A stretch of DNA of 64,000 nucleotides from Setaria digitata (lineage: Eukaryota; Nematoda; Chromadorea; Rhabditida; Setariidae). The notes beneath the pieces were generated by a model that saw only the letters and a program-made list of their open reading frames with translations, ran no database searches and was not told where the DNA came from. This document shows positions 1-19,748 of the stretch, in pieces; positions within the stretch are counted from its first letter, which is position 1; each line of letters starts with the position of its first letter. The DNA lies in contig RCAB01000219.1 in NCBI GenBank assembly GCA_003640385.1, positions 35,869 through 99,868 on the forward strand. Direction: 5' to 3'. The translations under genes were made by a program, and so were the position numbers.

Positions 1-2288
1 TGTTACTATATAAGTAGTTTCCTCGTAATTAAAAAATCATGGGAGTTCTCACCTGTAAGCCTGCTGCGCAGAAGAGTATATATGTGGTGGAATTTGCTGC
101 CGCCTACAACCTTTAAAAAGAGAAACTGTTGTTGCTGTTTTTGGGCTTTCACTTGCTAAACATATCATATTCCGTGGACCAGCATACGTGTAAAATAAGT
201 TACTGCCATAACGTTGACGTAACACGTGTAACACACTCGTTTCGTTAATATAGCGCAAACTAGAACAGAAAGAATTGAAAGATTTTTTTTTTTTTGCAGC
301 GATAACTTTCCTTACTAAAATATTTACTTGCTCAATTAATTTTCAAAATTTCCGAAAAGAGAGGAAAGGCAAAAACCTGATAAGATCTCTGACACGATCT
401 AGGCTTGATGGATTTGCCTTGTCAATATCCGTCACATCGACATCCATTTCCAAATCGATTACTTTTATTCTCATCCTTCCATCTGGTAAAGTTTCCAATA
501 AACGCGCTAGTGTAAATCCATTTTTATGAATTAACCAACAGCGTTCCTCTTCCGGCGTGTCCTAACCATAAAGTTCTTTAACACTTGGACATTTTTCATT
601 TTCTCTTTTCACAATTTTTTGGTCAAAATTTCAGCTAAAATAATTTACCATAACAGCTTGATATTTCGGGGTTGCTGGAAGCATGAGTGAATCACCGGCA
701 GCAGAACGATCCATTTCATTACGATCACACAATTCAGCCAATTCCGGTGCAGCTCTTACCGTCAGCTCAACAGTTGGCCCACAATGCTACAAGATTGTTT
801 ACCAGTAAACTGTAATCAGCATTATTTGAAATTCCTGAATTGTGCATTTTCAATGAAAATCAACGCTAAATATCTTTGAACTATTATTTCATTATAATGT
901 TTCATCATTTAGTGACCTGAGCATGAAAATGACCGGACGTAAAGATACACGTATATATAATCTGAAAAGTGTTGATCATATATACATATCGCTTTTTCAA
1001 AAAGAAACAACTACGACTGAGATTTTCAAAATTGCTCAATTCTAACTTATAAAACTGATTAAAAGAGCAATAAAATTTAAAAAAAAAAAAAACTTCAGGA
1101 AGTAATATAAATTCACCGGGCAAAGGAGATAAGCTAGAATCCAATCAGGAAAGTTAGTATGAAAATGTGGTAATGACGACTGTAATCTTTATGATCGTTA
1201 TTACATATAATATAGTAACTTCCTTTGTTAAGTAATGTGAGTTAAAAAACAAAAAAGAATTGTCAACAAAGGAAAAGCGCAATGCTTGAAATATTAGAGC
1301 AGAAGGCAGGATGACAGAAGACAGAGTACAGCAAATAATCTTAGCTTTAACTGCTTCAATAGGTTTCCCTTTATTCTAATTAGACTGTGCAAATGTACAG
1401 ATTTGCTTATATCGATGGTATTCTGCAGAAATATATTAAAAAATGAAACTCAGTACATTTTAAATTTTAATGCATCTATTCTTAAATAATTATGGGCTCG
1501 CCAAAAGAAATAATTGGATGAAATAATTCCTGCTTTCTTCTTATCGAATTTCAGGATCAAATTCAAATGCGTATAAGTATTACTAAAAAGGACTATTCCT
1601 AACACACCAGCTGATTAAATTTACAAAGTTAAAAACAATACAGCAATCGTGACAGCAAAAAAAGAAAAGAACAAAAACCTCCATAAGTTTCGATAAATCG
1701 CTTCGACTTAACACATCGATTGAAGTGCCATTAATGCGCAACAACTGATCACCTGGTAGTAATCCATACCGAATATCGTTCGGTCGAGGTGGACCATCTC
1801 GAAACTTCACTGGTTCCACGAAAGCGACAGCGTGCAATTTTCCTTGTTTGTCAGGAATCTGCGTACGTCGAACGTTGAAACCAAAGTCACCTGAAGAAAA
1901 AAAAAAACCAATTTCAAAAATCTTCAAGTTAAAATGAACGGACAGTACTTTTTATCCCATGAATTAACTTTCTCGAAAAATTTCTATAAAAATCTTCATC
2001 CAAATTATAATATTAAAATCACATTTACCAGAAATATTTCTATGCAATGTCACAGTCCTAATATTGACCTGTACTGGTGCCAATGCTGGAAGCGATAACT
2101 TTGGCAAATTCTGAAAACTTTCACAGTGAATTTGGGAATTAGCAAACATTCCCCTGCTACATTTCCAGAAGATTTATAACTAAAAAGCACACAAGAATAA
2201 ATTAAATCAATTAATTCCAATATCAAAAATATTTAAAATACCTTGAGAGCATGAAATGAGGAAGGGGAGGAAATGGCGACAATAGCAT
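1..2288 (-). CDS. Myosin-XVIII-like protein, N-terminal part (partial gene)
   Basis: Unconventional myosin of the MYO18 class, an actin-associated scaffold with a PDZ domain ahead of a divergent motor. Exons read right to left: 2288-2242 (short start exon), 2156-2029, 1890-1679, 786-649, 561-377, 259-53, then off the left edge. Phases join throughout. The third and fourth exons carry a PDZ domain (GDFGFNVRRTQ, GLLPGDQLLRINGTSIDVLS). The next has the MYO18-type linker (WLIHKNGFTLARLL, then DKANPSSLDR). The last opens the motor with SVLHVLRQRYGSNLFYTYAGP and FKGCRRQQIPPHIYSSAQQA, close to vertebrate MYO18A. P-loop and coiled coil lie outside. The start exon is the weakest part: ATG at 2288 gives matching phase, but trans-splicing straight to the 2156 exon with ATG 2149 is also possible. 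Confidence 0.85.
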
Positions 2289-3163
2289 CAGCCATACTGC
2301 CTGAACAGTTCCTCCCGCTGTTGTAGAATGTAGAGAATGGTTTCGTTTAAAAAAATGATTTTTTATATGGTCCTTTCTTTTTTTTTTTTGTTCCTCCTGT
2401 CGTTGACCATTAAAAAAAAAAATTAAAAATTAAAAATTTGCAAATTTCGATTTTTCAGAGCGCAAAAAACGAAAAACAAAAAAATGCTGACATTCCTAGT
2501 TACCAATAATTAAATATCACTAATCTTTACCATTATATCTTGAAGTTTACACAAAAATTCAACCCATTTCTTATGCCTCAATAATTTTGAATTTTATAAA
2601 ATTAAGAAGTTAAAAATTCAATCAATTTTCTCACATTTATATATTGAAACTTAAAAACATTACTACACATCAAATTCGGCTCCGCAAATTCTACCAATCA
2701 ATTCTATCACCATCCCCCCTCATCACCCCCCCCCCCTCCCCCCTCCCCCCATCTGCTACCCTCAATCTGTTCATCATAACATTCTTCAACGGCATAGTGA
2801 CACGCGACCACCTGTTTACAGTTCAGTATGCAATCGTCGATGGTGGATGATTTTAATTTGTGCAATTGAAGAAGTTTTATTAAGATTATCAGTTTAATTA
2901 CGAATATCAGATGCTTGTTTGTTATCGTATTTAACTCGCAAATAAATTACTTTTTCACTGTCTGTTTTTCTTTTTGGTTTTATTCGATAATTTTTTTTTT
3001 TTTTTGTCAGTTTATAACCTTCTGAATTTATCATCTTCAAAATTTTTCATTGGAAATTTAATCAAATGATCATTATTAATTGAGTTTAATCGATCGAAAT
3101 ACAAATTTTTAAGATGTCACTGTGTAATCTGAAAAGAAAAGTGAGAACGCAAACGTATTGCAG
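2289..3163. promoter_or_regulatory. Divergent intergenic region between the myosin and USO1 genes
   Basis: About 870 bp between two divergently transcribed genes, so it should hold both promoters. It contains several A/T homopolymers, a C-rich tract at about 2706-2750, and a pyrimidine-rich stretch. I see no clear TATA box or other motif and no supportable coding exon. Confidence 0.4.
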
Positions 3164-9982
<6,819 letters not shown>

Positions 9983-12348
9983 TATTATACGTTTTATAGA
10001 TCTGCACTTTGTAGGGAAAGTTTTCGGAAAATGAATTAATTTATTGTGGCAAATATTTTCTTTATTTTTATGGATTTATTTGTCTACATTCCACACATAA
10101 CCATAATTAACTAATGGCAGTCTACGTAGCGGAAGGCCTGATTCTTTTGATATGTACTGCAGATAGTCTCGGGTTTTTGGTCAGCTTTTTCTATTTACGT
10201 TTCATAATTTCCTAGTTCTTATCACTTCCTGTTATCTTCTGTTCCTTAAGTAGAAGAGTTTAGGAATATCATTACTTTCATACGGTGATTGTTACTGCAG
10301 CAACTACAATTTGTTTTTGTTCCTGTTTTTCCTTTTTTTTTTTTTTTTTTCCTTTTTCTATTAAAATACTTTAAAATTTTTGTGAGGAACGGAAACCATA
10401 ACATTGTGATCCCGTAAATATGGTGACCATCTTTTTATACTTCCACTGACTGCGCAGCTATACAATTCCAGCATCCATGAAAACATTTAAGAGCTTTATT
10501 ACTTCAAGATTTACAGTGATACTTTTACCAGATTTTGAATTCTGTTTCTTGTCTTCTTACAGATTGTGCTGTTCAGAAAAGTTGATTGATCTTCCACTGG
10601 GAAAATTAATTATAAGACATCGGCTAATTATTCATACCAGAAATTCCGAACTACCGGTGAACTGATAACATTCTAAAGAAACAACCCATTGCGTGATAGA
10701 GGAAGATAGAAAATATTCACACCACGATGTGTGGCTTGCTTGTTACTTTTATTTTTTATAATTAATAATTTTTCCTATTATACAGTCTTCCAATTTCCCC
10801 ATAGAAGATTATTATCACTGCCTATCGGCTCCAGTTAATCTAACTTAAACTTGAAGGTATGTTCCCGGTATAAGCTTATAAGCTTAGTAAGTTCCTTCCT
10901 TTGACCTATTTCCCAAGATATGCCAGTGAGGATAAAAAGCAGACAAAGCTTAAAGCGCTACCCAAGAGCCGCTGACAATCACTTCAAATTAGTCATTACA
11001 ACGGGAATGTTACAAGGGATATCCTTAGGGTTACTGTTCTAAAATTTTTCTGTGTTTGCTGTGGTTATAATGTACAATAAAAACTAAAACCAATGCACCA
11101 TTGTTTAATCCAATTCAGGAGTTTAGTTATTTTTTTAAGTCTATGAATGGAGAAAAACGCTAACATTAATTGAAACTCCTCTCATCAATAACATATCTCG
11201 AGCAACAGCACTCACTACCCAGTCAATTAATGCATCGCTTATTAAATCACTACAGCCGACTTAACAAAGCACTTGGAACGTTTCAAATGCATGACTCCAA
11301 GATTAAAAATACCTGAAGAAGAGTGCGTCCACCGCTTAGAGAAGGCATTTTACGAGTGGTGAAAAAGTTAAAGTGCTTTCTATAAGTTGTCAATCTTCAA
11401 AAAAAACAAAGAAAAAAAAATACCATGTACGTGTCTTCCGCGAAAATTTGAACTAAAGTGGGAATTATTTTTACACCTTACAGGAATTATTTGACTCAGC
11501 GCTTCAGATGGCAATTCGTTTGCGGGTTTTTTCCACACTTTAGAAATTTTTGCGATTACAGTACAGATCAATTTCTCTTTTATTCCTTTTTTCTCTTGAA
11601 TTTTATCCGCATGGAATACCGTGAACTAATATTTTACAATGTATTAGCAGTAGGAGCATACTAAGGAAAAGTGGAGGGAAGGAAAAAGAAAGTACAGGAC
11701 TATTTTCCTCTCCCCTCCATCCAGATTTCCTTTTTTTCTCAACTATTCTTAAAAAAACCGTTTTCAAACTTTTTATAAAACAAAGACATTTACTTGAAAT
11801 ATTGAAACTAATTGCATGTCCAACTACAGCTGCAGACTATCATAGACTGGTGACGAGTCCACCTCAAAGGGTCCTCACTTTGTCGAACATTACTATATCA
11901 TCTTCAATCGTAATCTCTTTGAGTCCGCTGGTTTTAGGACTTCTCATCTGAAATGTTTTTTCTTTTTTAATGTGAACAACACAAATTAACATAAACTGCT
12001 AGTGTCGTTATTCTGATAGTAGCAGCCAGCTAGGTTTATAGTGAATCAAGTTAAGCAGATAATGAGGTCCTATTTATCCAAAATTAAAACTAAAACAATT
12101 GAAAGTACTTCGTTTTGCTTAGTCCTAGTCCAAGCCTTTTTCACTCCAAAAAAAAAAAATACTGTCGGAAATATAACGGAAACAGTTCTACTCCCAAAAC
12201 CAGTTTCAAAAAATATGTATATAGTACGAACTAATCATTCATCACACTCGATTTCGGCCGTACTGAGCGCAACACCCGTTCGAGAAATTTTTTATCTGTC
12301 CTTAAACAGGTTGGTTTTTTCCTGAAACATTTTTTTTCCTCAAGCACT
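9983..12348. other. Convergent intergenic region, USO1 3' end to the POLR1D-like gene
   Basis: About 2.4 kb between convergent genes. It presumably holds the USO1 3' UTR, with an AATAAA near 11087 as one possible polyadenylation signal, and the 3' UTR of the minus-strand gene. A perfect 14-bp palindrome (AAGCTTATAAGCTT) lies near 10872. Otherwise AT-rich with A/T runs and no exon I can support. Confidence 0.5.
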
Positions 12349-12719
12349 TCATTTCTCTACCTTTATGTAACAAGTACCAGTACGACTTGAATAAGAAGAA
12401 CGAGGATTAATAAGATTTCGGCCAGTAACGGCCAATAAGTTCCAGTCATGGGCTACTGAATAAAACAGCAGGCCCACAAGAATTAGAAAAATAAAACACA
12501 CCAGCCCTGAGGTCCAATCTTTTCGTACCGGCGAACACCTAACATGGTTTCCTTAAGAATTTCCTCTCGAGCTTTCTTTTCCAATTCCGATATCCCATGT
12601 CCGTCCGTTTCGGTGATCGAAAGCTGCACTTCAGTAGCTGCCGGATTCGGGTTCCGTTGCGCTTTGACAATCAGTTTATCCAGCCGACGCAGCTTTGACC
12701 GTTTATCTGTTTCTTTCAT
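12349..12719 (-). CDS. Small protein resembling POLR1D isoform 2 (not the AC19 subunit)
   Basis: Two-exon model: 12724-12500 (ATG at 12719) and 12455-12349, giving 108 aa with TGA at 12351-12349. The core LEKKAREEILKE, GVRRYEKIGPQGW and GRNLINPR resembles the alternative human POLR1D product (P0DPB5 type), which has LERKAIEELLKE, a GP-GW motif and an LIN motif. That product is not the AC19/RPAC2 polymerase subunit, and its function is poorly known. The start has only 5 nt of leader behind a CTGCAG acceptor, as expected for trans-splicing. The N-terminus is basic (KRSKLRRLDK). The splice joining the exons uses a GT inside TGGTGTG; other choices shift residues at the junction. Without splicing the first exon would end after GWCVLFF. 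Family assignment is from recalled similarity. Confidence 0.6.
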
Positions 12720-12724
12720 CGATT

Positions 12725-14295
12725 CTGCAGATACACACCAATGTACACTCTCGAAACAGGTAAATAACGGTCGAGCAGTTCCCTGATAATATCATAACGG
12801 GAGACCGGAACTTTCTTGACTTGCAAACCATGCCCTTACACTGTTGGTATGGGTTACATTTAAAACACTCTTGTACAAAAGAGTTCTTTAAATTTTCCAC
12901 TGCATGAAACTGCAGAATTCGGACAAACTTCTCATAATAAGAATTAGACTGAACTTCTTCTCACACAGAGCAGTAAGCTATAAAGCATCACGTCAAAGTT
13001 TATTAGTAATTTATCAAGAAATGTGGAGGGCACAAAATGACGTGAAAGACATTTCCAAATAAAAATGGAGAATCGCATATGTGTAAAGAAGAGATGATAA
13101 AGGATATAAATTCCGCTATCCCCTTGACATTCCTGCTTTTTGAATATTTTCATTGGGTAGCAAACGTATGAAAACGACATTCCTCCACTAATTTTTTTTA
13201 AATAACTATATCGTAGAAACATAAAGTGAAACGAGGCTGTTCTGGAAGAATCAGCAGGAACTTCGCATAATTTCGGAAAGAAATGAATCGTAATCATCAA
13301 ATAGATACATACACATTACGCTCAAATTTTCACGAAAACCATGGCAGATATCACGTGAGTGATGGAAGAAAAAACTATCACAACCGTGATAATTCTAAAG
13401 AAATGGGATAATTATGTGACAGACTATCGATAAACAACAATATCACCTTCACGGAATCGAATAGCCATAATCATAAGAATAATAGCTATTTGTTTCTGAC
13501 TATTCTTAAAACATCACTAATCTGAACACAAAACAAAAAAAAAAAAAAGAAATGGGAGCGCGAGACCGAAATAATCACAGAAGAAAAATGTATGACTAAA
13601 CTAGAATTATTGCAAAAAAAAAAAAAATACAATGCTGATTAATCTAAAAGCAAACTGCAGAATAAACGAATGTTAGCACCTCCATAGTAGACTAAAAAAG
13701 AAAGAAAGCAATCAAACAAACAAATGATAGGTACAGAACTGATCCATCCTTGAAAGTCTTTTGAATATTGAGACGAATTTTAGACACATCACTTCCAAGC
13801 GCTTCTTCACCTGTACAAAACAGAGAATGCAAACGCAACATGCACTTGTAAGGTAATACCTGGATGGTATGCTCACACGTTTTTCGCATTTCATTTTTCC
13901 CGCTTCCAAATAAATCCAGTCAAAAAATATCACCAGCCGAAAATACTCAACCAGGATATTACTCCAACAGTTGAGAAGAGATCAAATCTACCACTACAAA
14001 AAGACATGCTCCAAATCTAATATACTAGAAATGTGACCTATCTTGGCACTTTTGTTTAAACAGTTGGGAATGAAAACAGTATGAGAACAAATACAAATAA
14101 AAAGAATTCTGCACTGTATGCCTTTTAACACACAAAAAAAAAGTTTCAGAGAAATTATTAAAGCTAAAAACTGATACCATCGGATATGAAACATGAATAA
14201 AAATTATGGGCCCCCGAAAAGTCCAAGCCCTAACTAAAATCAGCAAAAATAATCCACTCACCGCTGAAAAAGATTCATCAAAGAAGTAACTTCAT
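12725..14295. other. Unassigned stretch between the POLR1D-like and IQSEC genes
   Basis: About 1.6 kb. Besides the LYR-like exon listed separately, a minus-strand frame at about 12830-12721 reads KKVPVSRYDIIRELLDRYLP and continues to a TGA that overlaps the ATG of the POLR1D-like gene. It looks protein-like but I cannot place it in a family or give it firm splice sites. A 118-codon minus frame at 13300-12944 looks like chance. Confidence 0.3.
13735..13889 (-). CDS. Possible exon of a LYR-motif (Complex1_LYR-like) mitochondrial protein
   Basis: Minus-strand open frame from ATG 13889 to a GT donor after 13735. It reads QVLPYKCMLRLHS followed by SKIRLNIQKTFKDGS. The first part fits the LYR pattern (Y-K/R, two residues, L-R). 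The second resembles the R-I-x(4)-F-K/R helix of LYRM proteins such as LYRM7/MZM1 or LYRM2, which assist respiratory complexes or iron-sulfur proteins. No downstream exon with the expected third helix was found, so the gene is incomplete or the similarity is accidental. An alternative reading splices out 13870-13813 and changes the frame. Treat as a hint only. Confidence 0.25.
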
Positions 14296-17200
14296 TCATA
14301 TCGCAGCTTCTAAACGTTTTGAGGGATAGAAAGGTGTTACGGATGATACAGCTGAATGGGAAAACGACTCACAACTTTCTTCAATAACTCCACTGTCAAA
14401 TGAATTAAAACTAAGACGACGTATAGAACATAAATTTGAAGTTTGCTGGGGTGTATTGGGAGATGTATTAACAACACTATTCGAAGTATTGCCTTCCATC
14501 TCTGATAAACCTGAATCTCGCTCACGCGGTCCATCGCTGCGACTAATCAATGAATGCTTGTCCAATTCGGCATCAATTCTCACTGCTTCCATTTCAGCGC
14601 ATTCGGCTACTGATTCTTTTACATCCGCTACGAATCGATGTCTGTAACGATCAAGACCATTGAAAATTTCACAACATTTCTGCACCTCAATTGTATGTAT
14701 TGAAGAAAAATCCTTTACTTACCTGTCGTCATCATTTTTTGAGTTCAAATAAATTTCTTGCCCATCAGGTAGTGTGATCATAATGCCATGATCATAAAAA
14801 GGTGTCTCGAACATGCTAACACGTACTCCCAGCAACATCATCCAGGTACGCAATACATACTGGCAACATGATTTCTTCTTGGATGCCATTTTTGCAATCT
14901 GTAATCGCGAATATTTCATATAAATATTGCAGATTTAAAAAAGAGACTGAATGCCACTAAACGTCATAACATGCAAAAGAATCTCCTTATTTCAATTAAT
15001 TACCTAAATTTAAATCCTTCTCTAAAACAGTTTCCCCAAGCTAATTTGTTAAATGTTGAAAATGTCTTCCTTAATCATAATGTTCCGTTAGGAAATTCTA
15101 AAAATTTACCAGTAAAAGATCATTAAACAGGAAAACTTCTCGTTGGTGAGCATTAGCCGGTTGTCGCTTACTACGATCGATAATCTGATTCAAGCGGCAA
15201 TAACACACAAGACGACGATGTGGTTCTACTAAGTTCTAAAATCTGGTTGTAGAATATTGAATTCCACTAATTAAATCTTGGATTATATATCTAACCAAAC
15301 TTTTAAAAAGAATAATCAAAGTTACCGGCTTATCCTTGCCAACCATACTTTGATCAACCACAATAACCTGCGACACGTGATCTGACCCGGCGCTAAATGG
15401 TGAGTCACGAATTCGACAATAAATATGGACCAGCAGTGCCCTTAAATAACAGCAGAATAAGAAATTATATTAACAAAGAAATCAAATTCTTGTTACTAGT
15501 AGTAAAAATTTACTTTGTGAAGTATAAAATAAACCTGTCAATGTCATATCCCGCATCGATCCCACGTAAATTATTGATAAAATCTCCTAATTTCATTTTC
15601 CGCGATGGCTTAATATTGGGTGAATGAAGATCAGTGTTCAGCATAACAATAGCAAACGCTAAGATGAATATTGTGTCCGTACTGTGAAATAGCGCAACTT
15701 TATCGGGGTTGCAAATGGCGTAATGAGCAGAAAATACCTGGAAGAACAATACAAATTATATATTTAAAATGAATTGTTTTAACAGCACAAGAAAACATCC
15801 GATTTGATACTTTCATGAATCAAATTCAATAGATTATAGCAACCAATCCACAGCATCACTTTCAGTTACCGAAACCATCATGAGTAGATCAGACATGAAA
15901 TGTTTTATTTCTTAACTAATGCTCATGGTACAACATACCGACCTGTCTTGCTTAATCCACACCATGCTTAACTGATAATCTGCTCCACCGCTGCTTCAAA
16001 TTTATTAGCTTCGATTAAAGGAAAAACAAATTAATTTCAGGGTAATTATAGACCTGCATAATTCTTTCGATTTTCTGTGCTTCTCCTGGAAGGCGAAAAA
16101 AAGAAAGCGTATGCCTAAGAGCAACATCTACTTCCATTCCATGCAAATCTATCTGGCCCACAAAATGGCTAAAACAGTGACCAGTTGAAAATAAAAAGTA
16201 AGAAATATTAAAAACACCATTAAATAAAAATCCAGCATTTTTTACAATAACAAAAGGTAAATTTAAGTAATTTTAGGAAAAAAGAAAAGCGATTCTTTAT
16301 TCTTCTTCCTATCGACGATCAAAATTTCCAAATTAAAAGTCTGTTTTAGAAGAAACCGATAAATTATATCTCGAAAACAGAATATTAGTTAGTTTACTTG
16401 AGAACAGAGGATTGAAAAGGATTGTGCAAGTGTCCAATGTATTCACCAATCATTTGCTTACTTAACCCACGACGATGCAATAACAAGTTAGCAACCGCGA
16501 GGGAATTGTCCTCGACAAAACCCCATTCAATGAGGTATTGGACACCACGAGCAGGTTTCCTAAAATTCCTTCAAAATACCAGTTTTAACAAACTAGTCCA
16601 AAACAATGGGATACATTTTAATTAATGTTTACAGACTTAGAACCTTTAACACATCAAATCTATCTATTTTCAATTCTTTTTCTTTCCAAACTATTTCCAG
16701 AGTAAGCAACCCACTTGTTAAAAAAATTGAGCGCTATTCTGTATTGACGCCTTCTGCGCTGATCTGGGATTTCATGAACATTGGATAAAGTGCTGTAAGC
16801 AATACAGATGTTAAACAGATAAGGAAAACAATACTCATCAAAAATATCAAATACAAATGAATTTTTCACTGGGAAGAAAAATTTCCTTCGAATTTCACTA
16901 CTTCTAGTGTCGCAACCAATCGACTGATAAAAGTAATCAAATGCTATTGATTAAATAAACTATAATGATGACTTATTCTTCTAAAAATGCAAGATAGGAA
17001 CAGAAGTGAAACCTAACCCTTCTCATGAAAGCAATCCCTATAAAAGAATAGTTTTTTTTTTTTTCTTTTCCAGAGCACTAACCTGACAGTTTGACACTGT
17101 GTTTCATGTTTATCAAGACGAGGGAGCGAATTTGAATGACTGCTACGCCCAGCTATTGCAGATGAACGAGGAAGCCAAACATGGGTAGCTGGATGCACCA

Positions 17201-18137
17201 CATCAGTCACAATCCTGAAAGGAAATACAAGTCGAAAAGTACTCTTTTCCAGTTTCTTCCTGACCATCTTATCGTTTCATTTTACTGTTTGGCTATCCTT
17301 AAAAATAACGCCCTAGGGAAAATTTCTTAATACCTTTAAAAAATTTGTAAACAACCTTCTCTGAGAAAGACGTGGAGACAAACACTCTACTGCAGAACGC
17401 TGAGATGAAACGCTGTCAAATCTAGCATTTCCAGAATTTTCTCCAACCACCGATGATATTTTACAGTTTCGTTCCGGAACTGATAATGTAATGCGTGGGA
17501 AAGCAGTTTTGGACCTGAAACTCAGAAGAACATTCAAAAGATGACAGAATCAACAAACTTGACGATCATCAATAATGTTCAGAAAATTTTGATGAAGCAA
17601 TCGACCTGCAGTTCAGGCAATACAATTAATAGAAACGTACCTAACTGATGTAATGGATGGTCGATAACAATATGCTTGAGCATTGGGTACACTTGTCAAA
17701 GAAGACATATCACGTTTCAAAGCATCAATACATCCTTGACTACCACTACTTCTAGAACATATTGCACTATTCTGGATAGGTAGTACCAGATGTTTCCATT
17801 GTTTCAATAAACACGATTGACGGAACGCTCGCTGTATGCGTGTGGCAGCTGTATGAGCACGAAGGCGGCCACCATATCGACGTTCCAGAACCTGAGAAAA
17901 AAAATGCGGTCGTGTAGTAGTAACATGAAAAGAAGGCAGTATGGAGAGACTGTCAAGAATAATAACATATACGAACATTAACATTATATGTAGTTTTTCG
18001 CTAATATACTATCAAATTTTTACCATATTAAAAAAGCACTTTCTCACCTGAAGCTGTCGACGACTTAGCTCATCCGAAATCTCATAGCTTGTGAGTGCAC
18101 GAACTGATATGGTTGGACCACGCCACTCGCTCAACAT
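14296..18137 (-). CDS. IQSEC/BRAG-family Arf guanine-nucleotide exchange factor (IQ, Sec7, PH)
   Basis: Activates Arf GTPases (Arf6-type in animals) at the plasma membrane, endosomes and synapses. Twelve exons, right to left: 18137-18048, 17891-17641, 17514-17356, 17214-17083, 16792-16715, 16559-16398, 16168-16054, 15737-15535, 15440-15326, 15235-15110, 14898-14723, 14641-14296; 1,953 nt, 650 aa. The start region [14 protein letters not shown] then [10 protein letters not shown] leads into an IQ motif ([16 protein letters not shown], about residues 47-62). Sec7 spans about 215-400: [62 protein letters not shown] spans about 436-560: [26 protein letters not shown], ending in the IQSEC-type [19 protein letters not shown] Ser-rich tail follows to TGA. 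Much shorter N-terminus and tail than vertebrate IQSECs; longer isoforms from upstream exons remain possible. Confidence 0.93.
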
Positions 18138-19297
18138 TCATCAACCCGATATTCTAATAATATTTTTTAATGATGCGAGTAATCATTCCAGTTGTAATTT
18201 AGAATGATAAATACATATACATGTATAATGTCTTCTCCACTTAAGAGTACTGTTCGAATTTCAATGAAGTAAGAAGCAAGAAATTTCAAGTTCACCAATT
18301 GTACTTGCCTTGGAAAAAAGGGTGTAAGAAACCTTAAAGTTTCCAACAATAGAGAGGTAAATTGCGTGAAGTCTAGAACTAAATGAAGCGAAAAAATGCG
18401 GTCAGCGAAACAACTATTCATTATTTATGATAAGTACCTCAAATTCCACCTTATAAGATCCAACTAATACGATCAGAAATAATTTTTACGAGATTAAAGC
18501 ATTTAAAAAATGATCATTTTAACAATGGGAGCAAACAAAATCGATCCTTAATGAGGCCACATCATACTAGACTTCAGTCTGCCTATTTCAAGACAAGCTT
18601 GTTTGAAAAGATTCCGGATATATAAAGTCAAATATAACTACCAAATACACACAGGCAACATCTGACATAGAATAGATTTCTCATTTGATATGCGAAACAT
18701 TTACTTAATATGTGCGAGATAACTCATAGGTATGATTGTCACATTCATTCATTTGATACCTGGTGAATACATGCAGTGTTTGCTAAATGCGCCTAATTAG
18801 AATAAATCATCATGGTACAAAAAGTTAGCACCAAAAATAACACATATATACCCAATTAAACAAATCATTTTTAGATAATCCTGAAACATAGACCTGAGAT
18901 ATTCACGTAAAACGTGGAAAACAAAAATGTTTACCGTAAAATTACGTAGTTGCTACTGTAAATGGATAGAGAGGAAAACGAGAAATTGGCTGAACTGACA
19001 ACCGTCGAACCGATAACCAAACAAGCACGACCCAATCAATCATCACGTAATTAACCATCAAATATCGCATTCCACTCATCGTCTCGTCTATCAATCTTTT
19101 CACTCATCTTTATCGTCCAATCTATAAATGTTTCACTTTCTACTCGTTGCCTGTTATCAAAAGCACTCTCAGTACAATCAATTCTATTTTAGTATTTTAG
19201 TTGAAATGATATTTATCAACAAATTTTTTCAAAATTGCATTTACTATAACCTGAGACAATTTAACCTTAATTACAGTAAAAATTTATTAGTGAAATC

Positions 19298-19335
<38 letters not shown>

Positions 19336-19748
19336 TCATTTATTATAATCTAAAGTATTCTCGGCTTATATTCTCAAGTTTTTGGATTAAAGGTGGTAAT
19401 TAAATTGTCTGCTCTTGAGGGTTGTATTCTTTCCATTTTATTTATGGAATTTTTTTTTTTTCTTTGGCAAATTCTGTAGAGTTCGTTTTAGTTGAATTGA
19501 TATAAAACAGTTGTAATTGACAAAGTTTTTATTCGGGAAGAATTGATCACACAGGAAAAACTTTAGAATTATAGCGACTGGGCATTTTTTCTTCTTTTTT
19601 TTGGAAATACCCATGCAATTGACTTGGATATGTTGATTGTTTCAAATAGATGATTTCTAGTTTTAATTCCAGACATTTTACATTCAATTTCATCATTTTT
19701 TTTTTGTATAATCTGTCTTCGATTTTATTCAGTACAAAGTGGTCGTTT
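18138..19748. promoter_or_regulatory. Divergent intergenic region, IQSEC and mitochondrial release factor
   Basis: About 1.6 kb between head-to-head genes, so it should contain both promoters and the outrons. It includes an A run at about 19304-19333 and several T runs. A TTATTCAG acceptor at 19732 lies 16 nt before the release-factor ATG. An 84-codon minus frame at 18421-18167 has no protein-like features. No other motif recognised. Confidence 0.4.

Noticed and set aside
905..1144. Minus-strand frame DSSLSPLPGEFILLPEV as an extra myosin exon
   Set aside because: It ends in a T run with no GT donor, and the flanking PDZ exons join in phase without it.
10850..10890. Palindrome AAGCTTATAAGCTT as a regulatory or transposon end
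   Set aside because: Only 14 bp, isolated, no element or duplication around it.
12944..13300. 118-codon minus-strand frame
   Set aside because: Composition is unremarkable, rich in Phe/Leu/Cys, with no motif and no convincing splice partners.
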